Assembly: GCF_001426585.1 (NCBI RefSeq)
Contig: NZ_LMEI01000009.1
Span: 134,694-198,693 of the forward strand
Origin: Streptomyces sp. Root431
Lineage (GTDB): Bacteria; Actinomycetota; Actinomycetes; Streptomycetales; Streptomycetaceae
DNA length: 64,000 nt
Reading direction: 5' to 3'
The notes below the pieces were generated by a model, which was given only the letters and a program-made list of their open reading frames with translations, had not been told where the DNA came from and did not search any database. Each line of letters starts with the position of its first letter. The first letter of the stretch is position 1. The translations under genes were made by a program, and so were the position numbers. Positions 15,520 through 24,330 of this stretch are shown piece after piece.

Positions 15520-16905
15520 TCAGCGCTGTGCCACGGCCTGCTTCACCAGTGTCTTCCCGAAGTCCCACATCAGCCCGCCGCCGCCGTGGGCCTCGTCCAT
15601 GACCGCCGTGAAGGCGGTGACGAACCGGTCCACGTCCGCCTCGTCGATGATCAGCGGCGGGATCAGCTTGATCACCTCCAGATGGTCACCGGAGACCTGG
15701 GTGAGGATCCGGTGCCGCTGGAGCAGGGGCACGACGACCATCTGGGCGAAGAGACCCTTGCGGGCCGCCTGGAGCATGGTCCAGCGTCCGCGCAGCCCCA
15801 GCGAGGACGGGCGGCCGAACTCGATCCCGATCATCAGCCCGCGCCCCCGGATCTCGTGCAGCAGCTCGTACCGGGGCACGAGCTCCTTCAGGCGCCCGGA
15901 GAGCAGGTCGCCGATCCGGCGCGCGTGCGCGACCGTCCCCTCGTCCTCCATGACGGCGAGGACGGCGAGCCCGGCCGCCATGGCCTGCGCGTTCGATCCG
16001 AAGCTCGCCGAGTGGACCAGGACCCGGTCCATCGACGAGTAGACCTTCTTGAAGATCCAGTCCTTGCCGAGGGTGGCACCGACCGGCACGTAGCCGCCGG
16101 AGAGCGCCTTGGCGACGCAGACCAGGTCCGGCTCGACCCCCGGCTCGTGCTGGTACGCGTAGAAGTCGCCGGTCCTGCCGAGGCCGGTCTGCACCTCGTC
16201 CGCGATCAGCAGCACTCCGTGCCGGTGCAGCAGCTCCTGCGCGGCGCGCAGGAAGCCGGGCGGCGCCTCGTGGACGCCCTTGCCCTGGATCGGCTCCACG
16301 ACGAAGGCGGCCACGTCGCCCCGGCGCAGCTCCCGCTCCAGGGCTTCGAGGTCGCCGAGGGCGATCGCGGTGTCCGGCAGGAGCGGGTCGAAGCCCTGCC
16401 GGAAGCCCTCCTCGCCGTTGACGGAGAGCGAGCCGGTGGTGAGCCCGTGGAAGGCGTGGGCGCAGTAGAGGACCCTGGGCCGCCCGGTGGCGTACCGGGC
16501 GAATTTGAGGGCGGTCTCCACGGCCTCGGTGCCGCTGTTGCCGAAGAAGACCCGGTCGAGGTGCGGGCTGTGGGCGAGCAGCCGCTCGGCGAGCAGCCCC
16601 GGCAGGGGCTGGCAGTCGAAGCGGGTGAGGTCGGCGAGCTGGGAGTCCAGGACGTCGTGGAGGGCCTTGCGGACGACGGGGTGGTGCCGTCCGAGGCCCA
16701 TCACGCCGAAGCCGGCGAGCATGTCGAGGTGGTCGACGCCGTCGGCGTCCCAGAAGTGGGCGCCCTCTGCCCGCTCGTACACCTTGTCGAAGCCGATGGT
16801 GTGGAGCATGCGCGGCAGCTGGTGGTTGAGGTACTTGGCGTGCAGCTCGTACCGCTCGCCGCCGCGCTCGGCGAGCAGTGCCCGCAGATCGAACTCCCCG
16901 CTCAT
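15520..16905 (-). CDS. Class III aminotransferase of the hopanoid cluster (HpnO-like)
   Basis: This 461-residue PLP enzyme has GNSGTEAVE (about 122-130), IADEVQTGLGRTG (234-246) and the Schiff-base lysine in VAKALSGGY (K266). In hopanoid clusters this type is thought to convert a C35 ribosyl-derived aldehyde to aminobacteriohopanetriol. The position directly after hpnH supports that role here. The ATG is 22 bp from the hpnH stop. In S. coelicolor, as I recall, ispG- and dxs-like genes lie between hpnH and the aminotransferase gene; neither is present here. Confidence 0.87.
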   Translation of the reverse strand: MSGEFDLRALLAERGGERYELHAKYLNHQLPRMLHTIGFDKVYERAEGAHFWDADGVDHLDMLAGFGVMGLGRHHPVVRKALHDVLDSQLADLTRFDCQPLPGLLAERLLAHSPHLDRVFFGNSGTEAVETALKFARYATGRPRVLYCAHAFHGLTTGSLSVNGEEGFRQGFDPLLPDTAIALGDLEALERELRRGDVAAFVVEPIQGKGVHEAPPGFLRAAQELLHRHGVLLIADEVQTGLGRTGDFYAYQHEPGVEPDLVCVAKALSGGYVPVGATLGKDWIFKKVYSSMDRVLVHSASFGSNAQAMAAGLAVLAVMEDEGTVAHARRIGDLLSGRLKELVPRYELLHEIRGRGLMIGIEFGRPSSLGLRGRWTMLQAARKGLFAQMVVVPLLQRHRILTQVSGDHLEVIKLIPPLIIDEADVDRFVTAFTAVMDEAHGGGGLMWDFGKTLVKQAVAQR

Positions 16906-16927
16906 CGCCCGCCCTCCTTCCCCGCTC

Positions 16928-17950
16928 TCACGCGCTGTTCCCGGAGACGGTCTCCCTGATCGCGCGCAGGGACTCCTTGAGGGACCCCATGGTGGCGAGG
17001 ACGGCGGTGGGTTCGTAGCCGCAGTGCGCCATGCAATTGGCGCAGCGCGGGTCCTTTCCGCGGCCGTACTTGTCCCAGTCGGTTTCCTCGACGAGTTCGC
17101 GGTACGTGGGGACGTATCCGTCGCTCATCAGATAGCAGGGGCGCTGCCAGCCGAAGAGCGAGTAGTTCGGAATGGCCCAGGCCGTGCAGGGGAAATCGGC
17201 CTTTCCTTCGAGGAAGTCCAGGAAGAGCGGCGAGTGGTTGAGGCGCCAGCGGCGCCGGTTTCCGCCCGCGAAGGCCTTCTTGAAGAGTTCGCGGGTCTGC
17301 TCGACGCCGAGGAAGTGCTCCTGGTCGGGGGCCTTCTCGTAGGCGTAGGCGGGCGAGATCATCATTTCGTCGACCTGGAGGTCGTCGTTGAGGAAATTGA
17401 GCACCTCGATGATGGTCTGCGGGGTGTCGGTGTTGAAGAAGGTCGAATTGGTGGTGACGCGGAAGCCGCGCCGCTTGGCCTCCTTGATGGCCGCCACCGC
17501 CTCGTCGAACACGCCCTCCTTGGCGACGGATTCGTCGTGCCGCTCGCGCAGGCCGTCGATGTGCACGGCGAAGGCGAAGTACGGCGAGGGCGTGAACTTG
17601 TCCAGCTTCTTGCGGAGCAGCATCGCGTTGGTGCACAGGAAGACGTACTTCCTCCTGGCCACCAACTGGCGCACGATCTCGTCGATCTGAGGGTGCATCA
17701 GGGGCTCGCCGCCCGCGATCGACACCATGGGCGCGCCGGACTCCAGGACCGCGCCGACGGCCTGCGCCACCGGCATGCGCTGCTTGAGGACACCCGCCGG
17801 GTGCTGGATCTTTCCGCAGCCCTCGCACGCGAGGTTGCAGGCGTAGAGCGGCTCCAGCTCGACGATCAGCGGGAACTTGTCCCGCTTGCGGAGCTTCTGT
17901 TCGAAGAGGTAGGTCCCGACCCTGATGGACTGACGGAGCGGCATGGCCAT
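16928..17950 (-). CDS. hpnH: Adenosyl-hopene transferase HpnH (radical SAM)
   Basis: HpnH couples the adenosyl radical to hopene to make adenosylhopane, the first step of C35 hopanoid side-chain formation. The 340-residue protein has ACNLACEGC with Cys38, Cys42 and Cys45 for the 4Fe-4S cluster, followed by SIAGGEPLMHP, and C-terminal cysteines in RCANCMAHCGYEP. The ATG at 17950 has a perfect AGGAGGTGA ten bases upstream; an extended frame to 18109 has no such site. It lies seven bases after hpnG, and the ribosome site overlaps the end of hpnG, so translation is coupled. Confidence 0.93.
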   Translation of the reverse strand: MAMPLRQSIRVGTYLFEQKLRKRDKFPLIVELEPLYACNLACEGCGKIQHPAGVLKQRMPVAQAVGAVLESGAPMVSIAGGEPLMHPQIDEIVRQLVARRKYVFLCTNAMLLRKKLDKFTPSPYFAFAVHIDGLRERHDESVAKEGVFDEAVAAIKEAKRRGFRVTTNSTFFNTDTPQTIIEVLNFLNDDLQVDEMMISPAYAYEKAPDQEHFLGVEQTRELFKKAFAGGNRRRWRLNHSPLFLDFLEGKADFPCTAWAIPNYSLFGWQRPCYLMSDGYVPTYRELVEETDWDKYGRGKDPRCANCMAHCGYEPTAVLATMGSLKESLRAIRETVSGNSA

Positions 17951-17957
17951 AACTCGC

Positions 17958-18635
17958 TCACCTCCTGGGGAGCAGCAAAGAACGGTGCCATTCGAAGAAT
18001 GCGGGAAGGACGGCACGGAGAACACGGAAGGCCGATATTCCCCCGCGTACCGTGCCGATCCGGACCAGTTCATGTTCTGGAGCGTCCACGACCACCCGGA
18101 CGGCCGCAACCGGGCGGGCGTCCGGCCCCGTCCCGAGCCGGCCGGTCTCTCGCGCGGTGCCCAGGGTCGCCGCGGACTCCATGTCGACGGCGATCGCGCC
18201 GGTGGCCCGCAGCGCGGCCCGCTCGGGGCCGCGCACGACGTGGTCGGAGCCGGTCAGCGGGCCGGTGTGGACGGTCCGCCCGGGCACCGCCCTGGCCAGC
18301 GCCTTCACCAGGAGCTCGGTGCCGACGCACTGGGTCGTGCCGTCGGAGCCCCGGGTCTCCTCGGCGACGATCAGGTCCCCCGGGTGCATGCCCGGGGCGA
18401 GCCCCGCGCAGAAGCCGGAGGCGATGACGGCGGCGTCCGCCCACCGCTCCTCGCCGAGCACCCGGGACACGGTCCGGCGGGCGTGGGCGGGTCCCATGCC
18501 CGTACGCACCACGGTCACGGGGCCCGGAGCGCCGCCCCGGTCCCCGCTGCGCAGGGCGAACCGCTCGATGCCGAGCGCACAGGCGATCAGCAGGGGCGGT
18601 GCGTCGCCGGGTCGCGGGCCCGGCTCGCGGCCCAT
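17958..18635 (-). CDS. hpnG: Hopanoid-associated phosphorylase/nucleosidase (HpnG-like)
   Basis: This 225-residue member of the purine nucleoside phosphorylase/MTA-SAH nucleosidase family should remove adenine from adenosylhopane to give ribosylhopane. Visible motifs are VVRTGMGPAHARRTV and SGFCAGLAPGMHPGDLIVAE early, and AVDMESAA late, the ribose/catalytic region of this fold. The ATG overlaps the TGA of shc by one base (TGATG), and the 3' end is seven bases from hpnH. The function follows from family and place in the cluster. Confidence 0.85.
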   Translation of the reverse strand: MGREPGPRPGDAPPLLIACALGIERFALRSGDRGGAPGPVTVVRTGMGPAHARRTVSRVLGEERWADAAVIASGFCAGLAPGMHPGDLIVAEETRGSDGTTQCVGTELLVKALARAVPGRTVHTGPLTGSDHVVRGPERAALRATGAIAVDMESAATLGTARETGRLGTGPDARPVAAVRVVVDAPEHELVRIGTVRGGISAFRVLRAVLPAFFEWHRSLLLPRR

Positions 18636-20674
18636 CAGCCCTCCCCGGCCGTCGACCGGGAGGAGCGGACCGCGTGGGCGGAGCGGGCGGCACGGGCCGC
18701 CTGGGGGGAGGGATCCCCGTACACGTACCGCCCGAGGGCCGTGAGCGGGAACACCTGCCGGTAGAGGTGGTAGTTGATGGAGAAGTCCCAGGGGAAGCCG
18801 GTGCCCGTGAAGTACGGCTCGTCCCAGGAGCCGTCCTCACGCTGCGTCTCCGTGAGCCAGGCGACGCCCCGCCGGACGGGCTCGGATTCGCGGTCGCCGG
18901 CCGCGAGGAGGGCGATGAGCGCCCACGCGGTCTGGGAGGCGGTGGAGGCGCCGCGTCCGATCCACTGCTCGTCCTCGTACGAGCGGAGGTCCTCGCCCCA
19001 GCCCCCGTCCTCGTTCTGCGTGGAGCCCAGCCAGGCGACGGCCCGGCGGATCGCCGGGTGGGAGCCGGGCAGCCCCGCGGCGGTGAGGGCCGGGACCACC
19101 GACCCCGTCCCGTAGACGTGGTTGACGCCCCAGCGGCCGAACCAGGCGCCGTTCGGCTCCTGTTCGGCGAGGAGCCACTCGATTCCCCGCCGCGTACGGG
19201 GATTCCGGGCCTGCCCCTCGTAGGCGAGCATCTCCACCACATGGGCGGTGACGTCGGCGGACGGCGGGTCGATCACCTCGCCGAAGTCGCAGAACGGCAG
19301 CTTGTTGGGCAAGGCGCTGGTGTTGTCGGCGTCGAAGGCTCCCCAGGCGCCGTTGCGCGACTGCATGCCGAGAGTCCAGCGCGCGCCCCGGGCGATGGCC
19401 GCCTCCACCCGGGCGGGGTCGGGGTGGTCGACCCGGCGCAGGGCGAGGAGGACCTCGGCGGTGTCGTCGATGTCGGGGTAGTTGTCGTTGTGGAACTCGA
19501 ACGCCCAGCCGCCCGGCGGGAGTCCGGGACGGCGCACCGCCCAGTCGCCCTCCTTGGTGATCTCCTCGTCCAGCATCCAGTCGACGGCCTTCACCAGGGC
19601 CGGGTGGTCGGGGCGGAGCCCGGCGTCGGCGAGCGCGATGGTGGCGAGGCAGGTATCCCAGACCGGGGACTGGCAGGCCTCGATCATCCGGGAGCCGTCC
19701 TCGCGCCAGACCGCGAAGCGGTCGAGGGAGTCGAGGCCCGCGCGCATGACCGGGTGCCGGAGGTCGTAACCGAGGAGGTGCAGGGCGATGACCGAGTAGA
19801 CGGCGGGGGGCTGGATGCCGCCCCAGCAGCCGTCGTTCTCCTGGCGCTCGACGATCCACCGCGCGGCCACGTTCATGGCGGTCCCGCGCAGCGCGCGGGG
19901 GGCGACCCGGTGGTAGACGTGCAGCGCCTTGTCGAGCCGCTGGAAGATCCCGTCCCAGCCGGTGGCCGGGGCGAGGGGCCGGGGCGGGTTCGGGCGCGCC
20001 GGATCGGTGTGGAGCTCGTCGAGCGGGAAGGGCGCGGGGCGGACCGGGCGCTTCGCGGAGACGACGGTCAGCGGCACGATCGTCTGCCGGGCCCAGCAGC
20101 CGAAGTCGTAGATGTTGAGCGGGAACCACTTCGGCAGGAAGAGCAGCTCGGGGGGCAGCTGTGGCAGGTCCTCCCAGCGCCACCAGCCGAAGAGGGCCAG
20201 CCAGATCCGGGTGAAGACCCGGGCGGCGGCGATCCCGCCCCGGGCGCGGACCCAGGCGGAGGCGCGGGCCATGTGCGGGGCCTCGGGCGCGTCCCCGGCG
20301 AGCCGCAGCGCCACATAGGCCTCGACGGTGGCGGAGACCTCGCCCGGTCCGCCGTAGAAGGTGGCCCAGGCGCCGTCCTCCCGTTGTTCGCGGCGGATGT
20401 GGAGGGCCGCGGCCCGGAGGGTGTCGGCGTCGAGGATGCCCAGGAACTGGCGGAGGAGCAGGTCCTCGGCGTCCATGGTGACGTTGGTCTCCAGGTCGCC
20501 CTTCCACCAGCCCGCCGGGTCCTGGCGGGCGAGCAGGTGCTCGACGGCGCGTTCCGCGGCCCGGGCGGCGCTCCCGTCGAGGTCCGGCGCCGAGGCGTCG
20601 GTGTCGTGCGTCGTGCTGGCCGCGGCCGCCCGGGGGCCCACGGCCCCGGCGCTTCCGTCGGTCGTCGCTGTCAT
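18635..20674 (-). CDS. shc: Squalene-hopene cyclase
   Basis: This 679-residue cyclase folds squalene to hopene and diplopterol at the membrane surface. The catalytic DIDDTA acid motif is at about 401-406, and repeated QW motifs run along both halves (QENDGCW, QSRNGAW, QEPNGAW, QNEDGGW, QREDGSW). The N-terminal 40 residues are a variable Ala/Asp-rich extension common in actinomycete Shc. The ATG at 20674 was chosen for AAAGGGGAA upstream. A 107-bp gap separates it from the polyprenyl synthase gene, the only sizeable gap within the operon after hpnC. Confidence 0.95.
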   Translation of the reverse strand: MTATTDGSAGAVGPRAAAASTTHDTDASAPDLDGSAARAAERAVEHLLARQDPAGWWKGDLETNVTMDAEDLLLRQFLGILDADTLRAAALHIRREQREDGAWATFYGGPGEVSATVEAYVALRLAGDAPEAPHMARASAWVRARGGIAAARVFTRIWLALFGWWRWEDLPQLPPELLFLPKWFPLNIYDFGCWARQTIVPLTVVSAKRPVRPAPFPLDELHTDPARPNPPRPLAPATGWDGIFQRLDKALHVYHRVAPRALRGTAMNVAARWIVERQENDGCWGGIQPPAVYSVIALHLLGYDLRHPVMRAGLDSLDRFAVWREDGSRMIEACQSPVWDTCLATIALADAGLRPDHPALVKAVDWMLDEEITKEGDWAVRRPGLPPGGWAFEFHNDNYPDIDDTAEVLLALRRVDHPDPARVEAAIARGARWTLGMQSRNGAWGAFDADNTSALPNKLPFCDFGEVIDPPSADVTAHVVEMLAYEGQARNPRTRRGIEWLLAEQEPNGAWFGRWGVNHVYGTGSVVPALTAAGLPGSHPAIRRAVAWLGSTQNEDGGWGEDLRSYEDEQWIGRGASTASQTAWALIALLAAGDRESEPVRRGVAWLTETQREDGSWDEPYFTGTGFPWDFSINYHLYRQVFPLTALGRYVYGDPSPQAARAARSAHAVRSSRSTAGEG

Positions 20675-20781
20675 GGCTTCCCCTTTGCGCAGTCGGTTTC
20701 TTCTGCTTCTACGGGTCTGCCGTCGGCCGGCGCCGGAAGGCACCGGCCGGCGACCGCGAACTCATATCAGGGTGATGGTGA

Positions 20782-21882
20782 TCATCTCTTCCGTACGACC
20801 ACGAAATCGGCCAGCGCGGTGAGCTGCTCCCGCACGCGGGCGGGCATGTCCACCTCGTGCAGGGCCGCGATCGCGACGGCGTGCTGGCGGCGGGCCTCCT
20901 GGGAGGTCCACTCACGGCCTCCGGCCTCCTCGATGAGGGCGGCCCGGAAGGCGAACTCCTCCTCGGAGAAGCTGTCGAAGTCGTTCGACTTGGCGTCCTC
21001 GGCGAGGAGTTCGCCGAGCCGCTCCGAGGCGGTTCCGCCCGCGGCGAGGGCCGCGACGACCGGCAGCGACTTCTTGCGCTGGCGCAGGTCGCTCCAAGTC
21101 TGCTTGCCGGTGGCCTCCGGGTCGCCCCAGATGCCGAGGAGGTCGTCGACGGCCTGGAAGGCGAGGCCGAGGTGGTAGCCGTACTCCTCCAGCTTGTCGG
21201 CGGTGCGGTCGTCGGCGCCGCCGAGGACGGCGCCGATGGAGACGGCGCAGGCGAGCAGGGCGCCCGTCTTGTTGCCCTCCATCTCCAGGCACTCCTCGAC
21301 GGTGACCCGCTCGCGGTGCTCGTACGAGATGTCCTGGGCCTGCCCGTCGATGAGCTTCCGGGTGGCCGTGGTCAGCCGGCGGGTGGCCCGGCCTGCCTCG
21401 ACGGTGCCGAGTTCGAGCAGCAGCTCGTTGGCGAGGGCGAAGAGGGCATCGCCGACGAGGATGGCCTGGGCGGGGCCGTGCACCTTCCACACGGTGTCGC
21501 GGTGGCGGCGCTGCTCGTCGCCGTCCATCAGGTCGTCGTGGAGCAGCGAGAAGTTGTGGACGAGCTCCACGGCGACGGCGCCGGGGACGCCGACCTCGGG
21601 CGCGGCGCCCGCGGCCTCGGCCGACAGCAGCGCGAGCGCGGGGCGGATCGCCTTGCCCCCGTCGCCGTCGGCGGGGTTGCCGTGGGCGTCGATCCAGCCG
21701 AAGTGGTAGGCGGCCACGGTGTCCATGGGCGCTGCGAGGCGGTCGACGGCCGCCCGCAGTACGGGGGTGGACAGGGTCCGCCCCCGTTCCAGCAGTGCGG
21801 ACACGTCCGCGGTGTCGACGGCCGGATTACCCGGCGGCACAGTCGGCACGGTCTCTCCTCTAGTTCCGGTACTCACAGTCAT
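20782..21882 (-). CDS. Polyprenyl (trans-isoprenyl) diphosphate synthase
   Basis: This 366-residue enzyme should condense isopentenyl diphosphate with allylic primers to supply farnesyl diphosphate for HpnC/HpnD. The first aspartate motif is LLHDDLMDGD (DDLMD at 116-120); the second is FQAVDDLLGIWGD. The ATG overlaps the hpnE stop (ATGA) and has AGGAGG four bases upstream. The chain length it makes cannot be fixed from sequence, but farnesyl diphosphate fits the cluster. Confidence 0.92.
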   Translation of the reverse strand: MTVSTGTRGETVPTVPPGNPAVDTADVSALLERGRTLSTPVLRAAVDRLAAPMDTVAAYHFGWIDAHGNPADGDGGKAIRPALALLSAEAAGAAPEVGVPGAVAVELVHNFSLLHDDLMDGDEQRRHRDTVWKVHGPAQAILVGDALFALANELLLELGTVEAGRATRRLTTATRKLIDGQAQDISYEHRERVTVEECLEMEGNKTGALLACAVSIGAVLGGADDRTADKLEEYGYHLGLAFQAVDDLLGIWGDPEATGKQTWSDLRQRKKSLPVVAALAAGGTASERLGELLAEDAKSNDFDSFSEEEFAFRAALIEEAGGREWTSQEARRQHAVAIAALHEVDMPARVREQLTALADFVVVRKR

Positions 21883-23279
21883 GCCGCCTCCTGCAGCGGA
21901 TGGTCATGACGGCGGCCGAGGGTGGAGAGCGCGGCGCCCGCTGCGCTGAAACCGCTGCGGACGGCGCCCTCCATGGTCGCGGGCCAGCCGGTGGCGGTCC
22001 AGGATCCGGCCAGGTAGAGGCCGGGGACCCGGGTGCGGGCGCCGGGGCGGAGCCGGCCGACGCCCGGGGAAGGGGCGAACGTCGCCGTCCGCTCCCTGGT
22101 GACGAAGAAGTCGCGGATCCCGGCGCCTCGGGCGGCGGGCAGCAGCCGCTCCAGCTCCGGGAGGTAGCGCTCGCGCAGGGCGGCCACGGGCTCGTCGATC
22201 TCGTCCCCGGCGGCGGACTGGGAGACGGCGAGGTACTGGCCGCCGCCCTGGAGCCCCGAGGAGTCGGTGCGGTCGAAGACCCACTGCACCGGGGAGCCGA
22301 GCGCGGTGAAGAACGGCCGCTTCAGCACCTTGCGGTCGTAGACGACGTGCAGGTTGAGGATGGGCGCGGTGTCGATGTCGAGGAGCCGGTCGGGGTCGTC
22401 GAGGGCGCCTTCGGGCAGCAGGCCGTGCGTCTCGTGCTGCGGTACGGCGAGGACGACGGTGTCGGCGTCGATGGTCTCCCCCGGCACCTCGACGGACCAA
22501 CGCCCGTCGCCGGTACGGGAGATCCGCTCGGCCTTGGTGCGCAGCAGGGTGCGGACGCCGAGGCCGTCGAGCTCCTTCGCGGGCCTGGTGTCGTGGAGTT
22601 CGCCGAGCGGGACGTGGGCCCAGCCGATGTCGGCGGCGCCGGGCTCGGAGAGGAGACCGGTCTTGAAGACCATCGCCGCGAGCCCCATGGAGGCCTGCGG
22701 GGCGGGGGCGTTGAGGGTGGGGATGCCGACCAGGTCCCAGAGGGCCTCGACGGTCCGCGGGGACTGTCCGTGGCGGCCGAGCCAGGTGGCGAAGTCGATG
22801 CCGTCGAGCGCCGGGTCGGCGGGGTCGAGCTTCTTGAGGGCGAGCGCGGCCCGGCCGACGGAGGCCCGCTCGGCGAGGGAGAGGTGGGGGTACGTGGCGA
22901 GGCTGCGCGCGAGGTGCAGCGGCACGGGGAGGTTGTCGCGGCGGATCCGGCCGAGCCGGGGGCCGCGGGGGTGCGCGACGTCGAGGACGGGGACGTCGAG
23001 GCGGTCCTGGAGCGGGGCGAGCCGGGCGCCGTCGATCCGGTCGAGGAACCAGCGGTATGCGGTGCAGCAGCGCAGGTACACGTGCTGGCCGTTGTCGACG
23101 GTGAGGTCGCCGCGGCGGAAGGAGAACGCGAGGCCGCCGAGGCGCGGCCGGCCTTCGAGCAGGGTGACGCGGACGCCGGCGTCGGCGAGCTGGAGCGCGG
23201 CCGTGATCCCGGCGAGCCCGCCGCCGACGACGACGGCGTGGGGCTGCAGGGGGTTCCGCTCGGTTCCGTCGGTCGTCAC
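21879..23279 (-). CDS. hpnE: Hydroxysqualene dehydroxylase HpnE
   Basis: HpnE is an FAD-dependent amine-oxidase-like enzyme that reduces hydroxysqualene to squalene. The 466-residue product has VVVGGGLAGITAAL near the N terminus (GGGLAG at 19-24) and the C-terminal FAD motif LYLAGSWTATGWPATMEGAV. The GTG at 23279 was chosen because GGAGG lies just upstream and the FAD motif then starts at the usual distance. An upstream ATG at 23387 would add 36 Pro-rich residues. Both ends overlap neighbours (GTGA with a 34-codon ORF, ATGA with the polyprenyl synthase gene). Confidence 0.92.
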   Translation of the reverse strand: MTTDGTERNPLQPHAVVVGGGLAGITAALQLADAGVRVTLLEGRPRLGGLAFSFRRGDLTVDNGQHVYLRCCTAYRWFLDRIDGARLAPLQDRLDVPVLDVAHPRGPRLGRIRRDNLPVPLHLARSLATYPHLSLAERASVGRAALALKKLDPADPALDGIDFATWLGRHGQSPRTVEALWDLVGIPTLNAPAPQASMGLAAMVFKTGLLSEPGAADIGWAHVPLGELHDTRPAKELDGLGVRTLLRTKAERISRTGDGRWSVEVPGETIDADTVVLAVPQHETHGLLPEGALDDPDRLLDIDTAPILNLHVVYDRKVLKRPFFTALGSPVQWVFDRTDSSGLQGGGQYLAVSQSAAGDEIDEPVAALRERYLPELERLLPAARGAGIRDFFVTRERTATFAPSPGVGRLRPGARTRVPGLYLAGSWTATGWPATMEGAVRSGFSAAGAALSTLGRRHDHPLQEAA

Positions 23280-23380
23280 ACGGCCTCCGTTCGGTTCGGG
23301 CCGGTCGGCAGGGGTGCCGCAGGCAGGGACGCCGGGGCGGCGCTCCGGGTTGCCCGGCGGAGGGGGGCGTACGGGTGCAT
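23276..23380 (-). CDS. Possible 34-residue protein between hpnD and hpnE
   Basis: The ATG at 23380 overlaps the hpnD stop (TGATG) and is preceded by AGGAGG with ideal eight-base spacing. The frame ends in TGA overlapping the hpnE GTG. The peptide (MHPYAPLRRATRS, then Ala/Pro-rich) resembles nothing I know. It may be a real small protein or only a translational bridge keeping ribosomes moving from hpnD to hpnE. The strong ribosome site is the main support. Confidence 0.45.
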   Translation of the reverse strand: MHPYAPLRRATRSAAPASLPAAPLPTGPNRTEAV

Positions 23381-24330
23381 CAGGCACGCCTCCTGACGGT
23401 GCGTCGGGCGATGTGACGGGTGTCGAGCCCGGAGAGGCCGCGCACGGCGACGTACGCCTTCTCCCGGCCGGGCAGCGAGACCCGGCCGCGGAGCACGGCC
23501 TCGGGGTCGCGCTCGATGCGGTCGAGCAGCCGCCGGTAGATGCCCGCCATGGCGGCGACGCACGCCCCGCTGCGCCGGTCGAGCATCGGCAGCAGCCGGT
23601 AGCCCTCGGCGAACAGGGCGCGGGCGCGCCGGACTTCGAAGTGGACGAGCCCGGCGAAGTCGGCGCCGGGGGGCGGGGTCTCGCTGCCGAAGCCTTCCCC
23701 GCAGCCGAACTTGGCGAGGTCGTCGGCGGGCAGGTAGGTGCGCCCGTTCAAGGCGTCCTCGCGGACGTCCCTGAGGATGTTGGTGAGTTGGAGCGCGAGC
23801 CCCAGGGTGTCGGCGTACTCGCCGGCCCGGTCGGCCCCCTGGGCGCCGGGCTGGGTGCCGAAGACGCCGAGCGAGAGCCGGCCGATCGCGCCGGCGACGC
23901 AGCGGCAGTAGATCTTGAGGTCGTCCCAGCTCTCGTAGGTCGCGCCGCGGACGTCCATGAGGACGCCGTCGATGAGCTCGTCGAGACCGCCGAGCGGGAT
24001 CGGGAAGCGGCGGGCCGAGTCGGCGAGGGCGACCGCGACGGGGTCGGTGTCGTCGTCGTCGACCTCGCCCTTGCGGACCCGGTCGAGCAGCGCGCGGGTG
24101 GCTTCGAGCCGCTCCCGCTTGGCCTCGGGCGCGAGCGTGCCGTCGCCGATGTCGTCGACGCGCCGCGAGAAGGCGTACAGCGCGGACATCGCCTGGCGCT
24201 TCTCGGCCGGCAGCAGCCTGATCCCGTACGCGAAGTTACGGGCCTGCTGACCGGTGACGGCCTCGCAGTAGCTGTAGGCGGCCTGGACCGGTGCGGACGG
24301 CTGGAACTGTCCCTCCACGGTGGCGCTCAC
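23380..24330 (-). CDS. hpnD: Presqualene diphosphate synthase HpnD
   Basis: HpnD condenses two farnesyl diphosphates to presqualene diphosphate, the first of three steps (HpnD, HpnC, HpnE) that replace a single squalene synthase. The 316-residue protein has the first aspartate motif RRVDDIGDG (59-63) and the second TNILRDVREDALNGR near 188. The GTG at 24330 overlaps the hpnC stop (GTGA), with GGAGAGAGGG immediately upstream. A longer open frame starting at 25269 runs through the hpnC region in the wrong frame and was not used. Confidence 0.92.
   Translation of the reverse strand: MSATVEGQFQPSAPVQAAYSYCEAVTGQQARNFAYGIRLLPAEKRQAMSALYAFSRRVDDIGDGTLAPEAKRERLEATRALLDRVRKGEVDDDDTDPVAVALADSARRFPIPLGGLDELIDGVLMDVRGATYESWDDLKIYCRCVAGAIGRLSLGVFGTQPGAQGADRAGEYADTLGLALQLTNILRDVREDALNGRTYLPADDLAKFGCGEGFGSETPPPGADFAGLVHFEVRRARALFAEGYRLLPMLDRRSGACVAAMAGIYRRLLDRIERDPEAVLRGRVSLPGREKAYVAVRGLSGLDTRHIARRTVRRRA

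Noticed and set aside
20675..20781. Very short ORFs of 7 and 18 codons between the polyprenyl synthase and shc genes
   Set aside because: No ribosome sites at sensible distance and no coupling to shc; probably chance.
18599..21178. An 859-codon open frame on the plus strand across shc and the polyprenyl synthase gene
   Set aside because: Composition is Gly/Arg/Pro/Val-rich nonsense, and the opposite strand encodes two well-known enzymes with intact motifs. High GC leaves antisense frames open by chance.
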